From assembly GCA_950106755.1 (NCBI GenBank), contig OX467083.1, positions 35,769,029 through 35,833,028 on the forward strand: 64,000 nucleotides of DNA, given 5' to 3'. The stretch comes from Climacium dendroides. Its lineage: Eukaryota; Streptophyta; Bryopsida; Hypnales; Climaciaceae. The translations under genes and the position numbers were made by a program. This document shows positions 33,620 through 43,699 of this stretch, one piece after another. Position 1 is the first letter of the stretch. Each line of letters opens with the position of its first letter. The notes under the pieces are model-generated. The model saw only the letters and a list, made by a program, of their open reading frames with translations. It did not search any database and was not told the origin of the DNA.

Positions 33620-35930
33620 TTGCTTGGAAGACTCATTGAACAAATGCTTAGACACCCGTTAGTAGAAAAAATTAAAACAAACAAAGTTATTTACCACGGA
33701 TGGGTAATAAACACTCACAATCCTACAAAGGACCTTGTCAAAGAAGACCTCATGGATTATGAAGACATTCTAGAACATCCGGATGTTATTGTTGATGACT
33801 TTTTATTGAATAGGTTTGGGATGGAAGTTCAATCAATGCACAATGAAGTTCTTAGTATAGAAAACAATTATATGAACTATTTGGTAAAGGAAGCATCTAC
33901 ACCACTATATACTAGTTGGCAATCTAATTGTTTGTCTATCATTCTTCAATTTCTTAAAGTACAAGCAAGGCACATAGTGAGCAATGTTTGCATGGACGAA
34001 ACATTTGACATAATTGAAAACCATATTATTGATCCAAAGTTGAAATCTAAAATGCCAAAACTAGAGCAAAAGCAAGGAAAGTTATAACATAATTGGGTCT
34101 TGACTACCAAACATTACATTTATGCCCATGTGATGGCATTTTGTATTATAAAGAGAACAAAACCCTACAAGTTTGCCCAAAGTGTAACCTCTCTCATTGT
34201 TGTCAAGACACTTTGAGCAAGACTATGCCATAAAAGGTCATTTTTCCTTATGAGCTTTTATTTTTTCACATTGAATGTACTATTTGAATTTGATTTTGTA
34301 CATGTACAATGAATTCTAATTTTAATTTCCATGTATATGAATTGCAATAGAAGATGCACTACTTCCCTATTACTCCAAGACTCCAAGTAATGTTCCATTG
34401 CTCTAGTATTTTGAAGCTCATGACATGGCACCAGACATAAAAGTGAAGATGATAATATGAGAGGGTTGACTCACTTGCATAGAAATTTGCTCAAAGACTA
34501 TGGGAGTTCCTTCGAAATTCATGTAATGTATTTCTAGAAATGGCCATGGATGGAGTTAATCCTTTTGGCAATAACTCAAGTGCATATTCTATATGACCCA
34601 TTGTACTTATATGCTACAACCTCCTACCTCGGCTATCCATCAAGGCTACCTTTTTTATATTTGTTGCAATTATTCCAAATGAGTTAAAAAATTTATTATA
34701 GTTTTGTATTTATTATAAAAATAAAAGTATGCATGTAAATGTCATTTGCGAGTAATGTATGTATCATATTTTTTGCACTCTAAACCTAACATATTTTAAT
34801 GAAGTTTGTTCCCATAGTATGGTTTAATTACTTAACAAGTTAATTCAACCTTCATTGTTAAACATTTCATATGTTTAGTACAATTATGCTTGACTCTAGT
34901 TTTGGGATGATTAATGATTTACCATAATGGCACAATGAAATGATGGTTTAGGGTTTTGTAGGCATATAAATAATTTCTACAAAGAATATTATGATTAATA
35001 GATGTTGTAACTGTGCAAGGAAGAAGAAAGTGAAAGATATGAACATATACTTAGCACCCACTGTCGATGAATTGAGTCAATTATGGACAAGTGGAGCACA
35101 ATCTTTTTATCGTTATGGTGTGGCATCTTCATTGTAAACACAAGGTTTTTTTGGACGTCCAATTTATGGACCTGAGCATGTAAATTCATACTCTACAAAA
35201 GAGTTGGATAAGATCGTATACCATAGGTACTAGAGGTATTTACTAAAAAGTCCATCCATAGTGGTCAAATAAATTTGCTATTGAATTCAATGGTGAAGTA
35301 GAGCCCACCTTAAAATTTTGACACCTTCTTGATTCAATGCATATAAAAAAGAATGTATGTTATTCCTTTTTCAAAACTTTGACAAATGCAAAGGATACTA
35401 AGGCTGATTCAAAATCACAAAGATTTAAAATGAAGAATATAGGAATCATGAAGGACATGTAGATTGAATTAGATAGTGCTATACCACCAATACCTTGGAT
35501 TTTTATGAAGAATGATTTTTTCCAGATCATTGATGTGCTATAGACTACAAAGATTCCAATGAATTATAGTTCTTCTTTTGAATACAAATTTGTAGACAAC
35601 AAAATTACATGTATGATAGCATGAAGATACATAACTACCACAATCTATTACATGATTTGCTCTCCATTGCAATCAAAGATGCTTTAAATGTAAAACTACA
35701 AAGCATTGTATGTTAGTTGGTGAAGTATTTCATTGGATATGTGGCAAAAAAAAATTAAAAACTTTGAAATTTTTGGGATGAAGACTATGGCAGTACAATT
35801 GATGTGTAATATGGAAAGAAATCTTCTTACAAGTTTTTTGTCATTCAAGTACATTTAATTTGATACTTAGTGGAAGAAGTAGAATTGTGTGGTCTTCTAT
35901 CAACTTATTGTCACAAGGTCTTGCGATTAG
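33620..35930 (+). pseudogene. CACTA (En/Spm) TNP2-type transposase, decayed
   Basis: Read across frames on the + strand, the order of TNP2 motifs is clear: an N-terminal part with EASTPLYTSWQSNCLSIILQ (33890-33960), KTRAKARKVIT then DYQTLHLCPCDGILYY and CPKCNLSHCC (34050-34210, zinc-finger-like), the catalytic-type MAMDGVNPFGNNSSAYSI (34540-34594), MNIYLAPTVDELSQLWTSGA (35039-35098), LLDSMHIKKNVCYSFF (35330-35377), IPMNYSSSF (35556) and HDLLSIAIKDALNVKLQ (35650-35700). The first 155 codons are open, followed by a frameshift near 34058 and many stops. TNP2 cuts and pastes CACTA elements in the nucleus. No bordering CACTA ends were found, so the element limits are unknown. The tandem repeats just downstream may be its subterminal region. 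Confidence 0.85.
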
Positions 35931-36041
35931 GTTTGGAATAGCATGGGGCCTTTACTGAAGAAATGCTTTATAAGTAGTGTCTAATATCCTTAAACACCCT
36001 AAATAATAATAAACCTACCCTAAAACTTCACTTTTTCTAAA

Positions 36042-36425
36042 TCTCTATCCTACAATTTCTACTGTACCCTAGAAATTGTCATACCTAACTTTGGTTTAGT
36101 ATAACTTTTGGATAGTAGTTTTAAAAAACTTGAAACTTTGTCACAATGTAGATAAAATATTTAACTATTCACCCACAAAAATTCATCACATTCTAAGGTA
36201 CTGTCTAACTTTGGTGAACATTTTTCCACTACTGATTTTCTACCCTTCTCACTATGCCCTAGAAATTGTCATAGCTAAATTTGATTTAGCATAACTTTTG
36301 GAAAATAGTTTCAAGCAGCTTGAAACTTTTCCACGATATAGATAGACTAATCAATTATTCAATCACCAAATTTCATTATATTTTAAGATAATATCCAACT
36401 TTGGTAGACATTTTACTACTACTGA
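36042..36425. repeat. tandem repeat, about 190-bp unit, two copies
   Basis: Units contain CCCTAGAAATTGTCATA, TAGTATAACTTTTGGA or TAGCATAACTTTTGGA, and CCAACTTTGGTAGACATTTT-type text at about 36070-36230 and 36254-36420. A further diverged copy lies at 1944-2130. Confidence 0.75.
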
Positions 36426-36920
36426 CTTTTTAATCCATCATTGCTTCTTCAATCCGGTTGTGTTTTGATGCATAATTCTTAGATCCTAAGTCCATTGATG
36501 CTAAAATTTTGATGAAAGTCAAAAGATAAGAGGCTACCTTTGAATCCAACACCTCCACTTCAAAGTCTCATAACTTTTTTTTCATAATAGATTTAGATTT
36601 GAAACTTGACATCATAATAGATCAATTACTCAAAAACTTAGATCCAAAAATTTATATCCATTCATCACTTAACTAAAATGTAATACAAAATCCCTCAAAC
36701 CAATGCTCTTTTCAACATAAGACCACAACAACTACACAACTAGTACTCAAAGTGCCTCCTATACCCCCCCACCCAAAATAAGAGAGAGAAACAAAGGACC
36801 AATCCTTGCCTCAAGTAGCAACCCCAAACTCCAAGACGGCTAGCCACTAACTAACCCTAATCCTAACTCCATTAATCCAAGTATCAACTACTAACAAACT
36901 GGTTTTCAACCGGTTTCTAC
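36426..36920. other. no gene seen
   Basis: Sequence without recognisable features except a C run at about 36764. Confidence 0.4.
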
Positions 36921-36924
36921 AAAG

Positions 36925-37085
36925 CTAACTGACATTAGGCTTTTAACATCAAGCTACTGACATTAGGCTTCTAATACCAAGTTTTTAACATCAAGCTTCT
37001 AACACCATGCTTTTAACATCAAGCTACTAACATCAAACTTCAATAACAAGTTACTAACATCAAGCTTCTAACACCAATCTTTGCA
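36925..37085. repeat. degenerate 14-15-bp tandem repeat
   Basis: About ten copies of a unit like TCTAACATCAAGCT with many substitutions. Confidence 0.75.
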
Positions 37086-37850
37086 CCAATCTTTGTAGAT
37101 GTACTAGAAATACTAAACACATTTTTGCTAATATATAAAGACATCATTTTAACTACTAGATGGCCCACATCACGACACCATTGGATGTACTTTTAGGAAT
37201 GTTACATGAAGGACCTCAAAAATTGAGTGCGTTTTTTTTTACCATAATTTGTTATAGTGTTGGATCATCCTTTTAGAGTTAATCCTTAAATGACAAGGGA
37301 AGCCCTTTGAACTTGGTTTTGACACAAAAAAAGTGTCCTTTTGTATTTTTTGGAGTGTTTTTCAACCTACTTGACCCACTTTGATACTAAATATGGCTTG
37401 CCAAATACTACATTTAGGCTACAAAGTCAAAGCACTATTCACTATTTACTTTTGCATGCCCTAACCAGACAAACTTTGGGCCAACAACAAGACTCATCCT
37501 TTGCTTCAAAGAGATTTTGATTCTCCTATGGACTATCTTCTAGGCATGTAAATGTAGTTGTAGAATGTTAAACCTTCCAAATGATTCATTTCAATTCAAA
37601 TAGATATAAAAGTGGCCACTTTTTCAACCTTTTAGGCACTTATATTATCCTATGTGAAGGTCACCTTCAGCATAAATTAAATCATTTTTGTAAGAACGTG
37701 CCACATGTCATTGTGTGAATGGTGTGAGGTGACATGGAGCCCTCAGAACATAATGTTGAAATTCAATTTCAACACCTAAGTGCAGAATCAGACCTTCATG
37801 TACTGGTACCATCTAAAGTGACTTCCATATACTTTGTAATTGGTAAAATA
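37086..37850. other. no gene seen
   Basis: A TTAA at 37277 is flanked by CCTTTTAGAG and TCCTTAAATGAC, weakly like piggyBac-MITE ends. Otherwise nothing. Confidence 0.35.
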
Positions 37851-37987
37851 AGGTAGGAGGTTCATAAATTGTTCATTTAAGCCTACCTACCTCATCAATG
37901 ACAATAATAGATATTTCAAGAAGCATGTCATTCATTCCTAGATAAGAGACACATTTAGAACTTGGTCAATTTAAGGCCCTCTTACCT
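37851..37987. mobile_element. small TA-flanked MITE
   Basis: Left AGGTAGGAGGTTC and right end inverse AGGTAAGAGGGCC, with TA at 37849-37850 and 37988-37989. The ends relate it to 31518-31846 and 38380. Confidence 0.6.
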
Positions 37988-38379
37988 TAAAAAAAGGATT
38001 CACCAGTCCTGATGTGCACAACTTGGGGGTGTCTCTCCAGTAGTGAAGAGGGATAAAAGCTCACATTGCCACTTGTTTTTGTTTCAAATCAAAACCATTT
38101 CTGTACCCAGTGCATGGAACTTTTTTGGGACTCTGAAGCCCATTCCATGGCTGGAACAACAGGTTGTGATTTATTTTTTTGCTACTGCAATGAACTTCAT
38201 ATTCCTTATGAATCCATGGAACAAACAAGTTTTTTAAAACCCTGTAGTGGCCACCAAACCAGAAACTGGTTGCAAACGAAAACCAAGAATGAACCACATG
38301 GATTCAAAATTTGTTTTCCCTTCACAACAGATGTGGGGCATCCGAGTGCAATTCAAATGAATCTGCACTTGGGGCATTA

Positions 38380-38570
38380 AGGTAGGAGGCTCTAAAAGCG
38401 ACCCTTTACGGGCTGATCTGCCTTTTTCAGAGGTTTGCATGAACAGAAATATTTTTAGCTCATTTTTCAGAGAAAGAAAAATGGATGCGGAATGTAACAC
38501 AAGTGGTTTCATATTTTTTGAAGCATTTTTGAATTAGTTACGAATTTTCAAAGATTTCTGTAGTAGGTAC
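38380..38570. mobile_element. truncated copy of the 31518-type MITE
   Basis: Begins after TA with AGGTAGGAGGCTCTAAAAG and follows 31518-31700 for about 190 bp (CCCTTTA...GGCTGAT, GTTTCATATTTTT, GAATTAGTTAC). A right end was not found. Confidence 0.65.
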
Positions 38571-38822
38571 CTATTTGTGACCATAGGTCTCCCAAAATCT
38601 GTCCCCTTGCAACTTCTAAATCGATTTCTAAATCAGGGAAGAAATGATTGGCTCTCGAAATAAAATAAGTAAATTTTTCTTGATTCATTCAATAGCAACA
38701 GTAGTTCATTTAAAGATCACCTCCCATCCATTTTACAACCAACTATGGGGCGATTGCAAGGAGATGGTCGCAATTACAGCATCCTACCTTAGGAGCAGCA
38801 GTGCAATGGCAGCAAAACATTA

Positions 38823-39120
38823 ATCCTCCAAGGAACGGACTGGAAATCATGGAAATCATCCATTTTGATATTGTGTGAATCATTGGTTTAAAAAAATCTA
38901 AGAGAACTCATTGGAAGTCAAACTATTGTAGAAGATCTCCCCTTTCCACACATAATTTGGATTTTAGAGGATGAACAATTGCACTTTTGTCCTACACAAG
39001 AAGAGAGAATCTTTATGTGTAGGACAAAAGTGCAACTATTCATTCACAGAATTTTGCATGAAAAGGGGAAATCTTGAACAGTTGTTTGACTTCTAATGAG
39101 TGCTTTGCTTTAGGATTTTC
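38823..39120. mobile_element. foldback MITE between TTAA sites
   Basis: The arms at about 38911-39000 and 39015-39102 are inverted copies (GCACTTTTGTCCTACACA / TGTGTAGGACAAAAGTGC at the centre). TTAA lies at 38819-38822 and 39121-39124, but the outermost ends are not clear inverted repeats, so the borders are tentative. The left part is shared with 40061-40200. Confidence 0.65.
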
Positions 39121-39124
39121 TTAA

Positions 39125-40342
39125 CCCTTAACCCCTAAAGGACCAAGGCCTTATTTCTACCAAAAAACACTCAAAATTGCCATTTCTGTACCAAAGAGTA
39201 AAAAATTTGAAAATTATTTTTTATGCACATCCAACAGTAGGATCTTATACCTTGATAGTATGAAAATGTGTGGAAAAAATTTCAAACATTTTGACCACAT
39301 AGATTAAAAGATATTTGCATTTAAAGTGAAAAAAACAATTTTTTCAGCACCTTGCGGGACTAGATTATTTGACTTTGAAATTTTTAACTTAAATTTTTGC
39401 ACTACAAAGTTTTGGGCTTATAATCTTTATTGTGTGAAATCAAGTTGAGAGTCTAGGGGGGAAAAAATTCAAAAAAGAACTTAATTTTCATGCTTAAAAA
39501 AATTGTTAAGTAGACGTAGGTATGAGAAAGAAGGAAAATCTAAATTATTAATATCTTTAAGATGGAATTAAAATGCACTAATCCCAATGGTGAGATTGTT
39601 CTAGCAAGCAAACAAAATCATGTAAAATTTTTTCTTCAAAAAAATTGTTAAAAATTGCATTCAGGAATGAATTCTATAAGTTATTTTTTAGGAAGATGCT
39701 CTAATTGCCCAAAAAACAAGATTGTCCATAACTTTCTCATAATAAGTCTAAATGGAATGAATAAAGCTTCCCATGTAGACAAAAATATAATCTACAAGGA
39801 AAAAATCCAAAAACAAAAATTCAAATTTTTTCAAATTTTTTTTTGCTGCCCGGATGCCCCCCGTCCCTAATTTTGACCTTATTTGGTCATAACTTTTGTT
39901 TCCGGGCACCAAATGTGAAAAAAAATTATGTTCTCACAAAGCTCATTAGTTTTTCTATCTTCAAAAAAAATTCAAAAAATCATGACAAAATTTCAGCCCG
40001 TAGGTACCTGCCTGAAATCCAATTTGTCCCCCGAGGGGACAATGGTCCTTTAGGGGTTAAATGATGAGTTGGTCACTATGGAAATCATCTATTTGGGTAC
40101 CGTGTGAATTGTTGGTTTAAAAAAATTAAAAAACACTCATTGGGAGATAAGCTACTGTAGAAGATGTTTCCTTTTTCCACAAAATTTGGAGGATGAATAG
40201 TTGTACTTCTGTCATGCATGGAGAGATTCTTTATCATTCATCGGCCGAAAAACGTCCTTGATGTCATTTTATGGGTTAAACCAACTATTCACACGATGCC
40301 AAAAGGGATGATTTTCTTGATATAGGCCCGTCCTTTTAAGGG
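39125..40342. mobile_element. outer piggyBac-type MITE, split by the inner one
   Basis: TTAA lies at 39121-39124 and 40343-40346. Right end, inverted, reads CCCTTAAAAGGACGGGCC; the left end CCCTTAA is cut by the insertion of 39132-40056. After the insertion the sequence continues (GGAAATCATCTATTTGGG, GTGTGAATTGTTGGTTTAA) as an inverted match to the right arm (GTGTGAATAGTTGGTTTAA). Confidence 0.65.
39132..40056. mobile_element. inner piggyBac-type MITE with perfect ends
   Basis: CCCCTAAAGGACCA at the left and TGGTCCTTTAGGGG at the right are perfect inverted repeats, immediately bounded by TTAA at 39128-39131 and 40057-40060. No coding capacity is present. The short ends differ from those of the autonomous-type element at 41233 (CCCTAAACCGCCCA), so another piggyBac relative probably mobilised it. 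Confidence 0.87.
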
Positions 40343-40349
40343 TTAAGCT

Positions 40350-41228
40350 ATATAGGTGGGGATGTCATAAGCAACGTATACTATGAAAAAAAATTCATAA
40401 ACAAGATGGTACACAAACCATAGCCTCATGGGAAAGAGTTGTGAACCGAGGGGACAATGGATAAGCTTACTGGGAACATGCCATTGCTCTTATAGTGACC
40501 TCTTAGTTGTGACTTGTGAATGTTGAGTCACCCTTCTCAATGACTAAAGTAAACCGGTTATTCACCGCACACATTCAATAATTGCACAACAACCATTGTC
40601 AATTATTGCATAGTAATCGCATAGTTCAACTACCAATTTAATTGTGATGAGAACAAAATTTTGTAGCATTGCCTAATGCTCGTATACTGTGTGGGGAAGG
40701 GATGCAAGGAATTTTTTACTACATTTTCAAGTGCATCACCTTTAGATTGCAATAAAATTTGTAGGAAGAATTTTTTTTTTCATTTTTTTTTTAAGGTGAA
40801 TCTTAACATGACATTTAATAATTGCTCCAAATTTCAAAACATGCAAGTCTCTATATTTATGAGGAGAAGGATTTGAATTTTGTTTGTGCGATGATTGACA
40901 AGTATACTTTACACATACACACTCCGGTTCTTTTCCAATTGTTTTGAATAGGTCAATGCCCGATGAGGAGGAAACTGTAAGGAAAAAGAGGGCTAACGAA
41001 GAGGGTGAAGTTCCCGACAAAGAGAGCGTTGCTCGGTGTAAACCACTTGATAGAAAATTTAACTCATGAAAGATTTTTTTTACTCCAGGGCTCTCTCATA
41101 CTAGGATCTAGGACATCATTCTCCCCACTACAAGTACAAGCCTTTTAGAATGAACAAGGTACACAAAGGCTAAGCATCAACACTCTTCTTTATTGCAACT
41201 TTTGTGTTTCTAGCAACATGCCATTGTA
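40350..41228. other. no gene seen
   Basis: Sequence between MITEs and the piggyBac element; nothing recognised. Confidence 0.4.
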
Positions 41229-41859
41229 TTAACCCTAAACCGCCCAAGGGGACGGATTCTGGCCGCTCACAATTTTCAATCGATTTTCTGGTGATGTAAA
41301 GGGATTGGAACTGCAGGAAGGTTAGCGGCATAGGATTTCAACCAAAATTTGGAGTTGTTTCCGGCCTTCCGTGAAGCTTTGCAATCTGATAATCTCACAA
41401 GATGGGATTCGGATGAGCGATGGTGAAACATCGGACATGGCAGTTGGCTTGCATTTTCACAGATGTGACCGGGTTTTGTCGGTTGGAGACCGTTGGCGTT
41501 GGAAGAGAGTCTTTGGATACTCATAGGACTTAGGATTCTGCACAGATGAGCGTGGTGTATCCAATCTCTGCTAGGAGTGCAATAACGACTTCTGAATTGT
41601 TGTGGTTCTCGAAGGACAACAATGTACGCTTCTCCACACGCAAGTCTAAGAGAATCCGAGGGTGGTGTTGTACAGCAGGGAGGCAAGATGAGGAAGAGGA
41701 GTGGTGAGTGGCAGAAGGTTCATCATTTTTGGAACTGGATTGAGGAAGAGGTGCTTTCGGAGGACTGGCGAGTGGAAGCAAGCGCGGCGGCCCACTACTT
41801 GCACAATCATCTCGTCGAGCGTCGTGCAGTTTGTTTATTACCTCATTTTGTATCTGAAG

Positions 41860-42381
41860 ATGACGACGGTGTTGTGGGCGCGACGTACTACAAAGGAAAA
41901 AGTCTTTCAGGTGCAAGACGACTTGTTCCATTGGGCGCTCGAGAAGGGTGCTTGCAAGGCGACGGCGCAGAAGGTTGTAAACTGCTTGCAAGAGGATTTC
42001 CTCTTGTCGCTTCCTCAACCGAAGAAGAAGCATCAATGGTGTCGGGAACCCACGAATTGCAATTGGCGTTATTTGTGTCAGCGCCAAATTGGGAGGTTGC
42101 TCGATTGGAGCAAATAGTATCCGGAAGGGGATCCTCGTGGAAATCCTTCGTTTCTGAATCAGTTCCTACGTACTAAACAGTGGCCGGATTTGGAGCATCA
42201 TAAAGAGGCAGGCAAGAGCGAAAGTTGCCATGAATTGGGAGGTCAGACAACCTCAACAAGACGAGCAGATTCCGAAGGCGATAGTAGCATCAACAAATAC
42301 CTTGATGAATGCAAGCGCCACCGCGATCGAGACCTAGACAATGAACTCGCCAATTCGCAACAACGGGCTAGGCGATTCTAA
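41860..42381 (+). pseudogene. upstream ORF of the piggyBac element, one in-frame stop
   Basis: A + strand frame from ATG at about 41860 (MTTVLWARRTTKEKVFQVQD) runs to 42381 with one TAG at 42115-42117. It includes a helical-looking EKGACKATAQKVVNCLQEDF and a charged C-terminal part (LDECKRHRDRDLDNELANSQ). I do not know a family for it. Another frame across 41683-41890 (WQKVHHFWNWIEEEVLSEDW) also looks coding and may be the same protein before a frameshift. Its position between the left end and the transposase suggests an element-encoded accessory protein or the transposase's N-terminal exon. Confidence 0.4.
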
Positions 42382-42964
42382 TGTCATCGCCAAACTACAA
42401 AATGGAGTGGGTCGAGGTGGCCCACGACGGGGGGGACAAGGGAGGCAGGGACAACATCACAGAGGAAGCGAAAGAGGGATCACTGAAGGACGGGAAGGTT
42501 TACAAAATCATAATTTGGGGACGACAAATTCAAGTATTGGAATAAGCGAGCGAGGAATTGAATTGCCATCATTGGTTGATCAACCATTGAATTCGGGTGG
42601 TGGGTTAGGCGTACGTGGAGTAGGGGGAAGCAATGTGCCGAATACAGGGCGAGGCCGTGGCAACAAGTTCAGAGTGAAGCTACCAAGGAAGCCGAGAGGG
42701 TGGGTGGCCCCTGAAATATTGTCCACCCCCACATCACCCCCTGTCTTGCGCTCATCTACATTGGGGTGCCAGAGTCAAAGTAATTGTCCAGCGTGTGGCC
42801 AATTTCATGAAATTGGTGACATCAATAATCCATGCGCCCTATGGGAACAGTACTATTCACGCTCACCATCGAAATCCCCGGGATCTAGTCGTGGTCATCG
42901 CCAACGTTGTCCGAGGCGTGGTGGACCATCTGGAATTGGTAGCAGCAGGCAAGTCCATACTCCT
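42341..42964 (+). pseudogene. Gly/Arg-rich ORF with Cys cluster, in the piggyBac element
   Basis: A frame of about 208 codons opens at 42341, overlapping the previous one by 41 bp in another frame. It is Gly/Arg-rich (GRGGPRRGGQGRQGQHHRG), with a later CPACGQFHEIGDINNPC segment that could bind zinc and a second basic Arg/Ser stretch. It breaks where the 735-bp element begins. The protein is unknown; RGG-type composition suggests nucleic-acid binding, an inference only. It may have continued into the frame that resumes at 43700. Confidence 0.4.
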
Positions 42965-43699
42965 GGGTGATTGCAAGAAACACTTGTACTATTTTCTGTC
43001 ACACATTGCGGGCTGAGTTGTTTTTTGGCCATAACTTTTGTGTTTTAACTTCAAATGACTTAAGATTTACAAGGAAGGTACTCATGACTATCCTACAACT
43101 TCTTTGATTTTTTGGTAATTTTCAAAAATAATTTACTATCCAAAAATAGGCCCGAAATAAATGTCACACTTGCCAATTTGGAGGTTTTTAGTACTTTTGA
43201 GTACCTTTTTCATATACCCTACATCAAGAAAATTATATGGAGTTCTTCTTTACATATAAATACAACTTTTCGCCAAAGGGTTTTTAAAAATAATTAATTT
43301 TGTGTGGTGTGGAAGTCTATGAAGAGAGCTTCCTTCTGCTTGCATTTTGAAACATATAAAATATTATTTTTGTAAGTTTTTTGGTGAATGACCATCTTCA
43401 TAAAGTTATTAAGAATGGTCACTTTTTATTTTTTGTATTTACTTATTTTTACTATTTTAAACTAATTTTTGAATCAAAGGTCCTATTTTCTTGAGATTTG
43501 GCACTTTTCAAGTTCTCCTATTTAGAGAATTTTCCTACACATTTCCTTTGGTGAAAACCTTCATTTTAGAGGTATATACATAAATCATATTTTTAAGATT
43601 TAAAAAAAATTAGTTTTCTAATTTTAAAGTACTCCTAAAGATTTTCATGAGTACTATGAAAAACGCAACAAATAGTACAAGTGTTTCTTGCAATCACCC
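42965..43699. mobile_element. 735-bp insertion with 30-bp perfect terminal inverted repeats
   Basis: Starts GGGTGATTGCAAGAAACACT and ends with the exact inverse of its first 30 bases. The AT-rich interior has no gene. It sits inside the coding part of the piggyBac element. No target duplication is seen on the flanks (CATACTCCT on the left, TTTTACACT on the right). A truncated relative is at 17204. Confidence 0.88.

Noticed and set aside
41530..42087. 185-codon minus-strand frame in the piggyBac element
   Set aside because: It is antisense to better + strand frames and has no recognisable domain.
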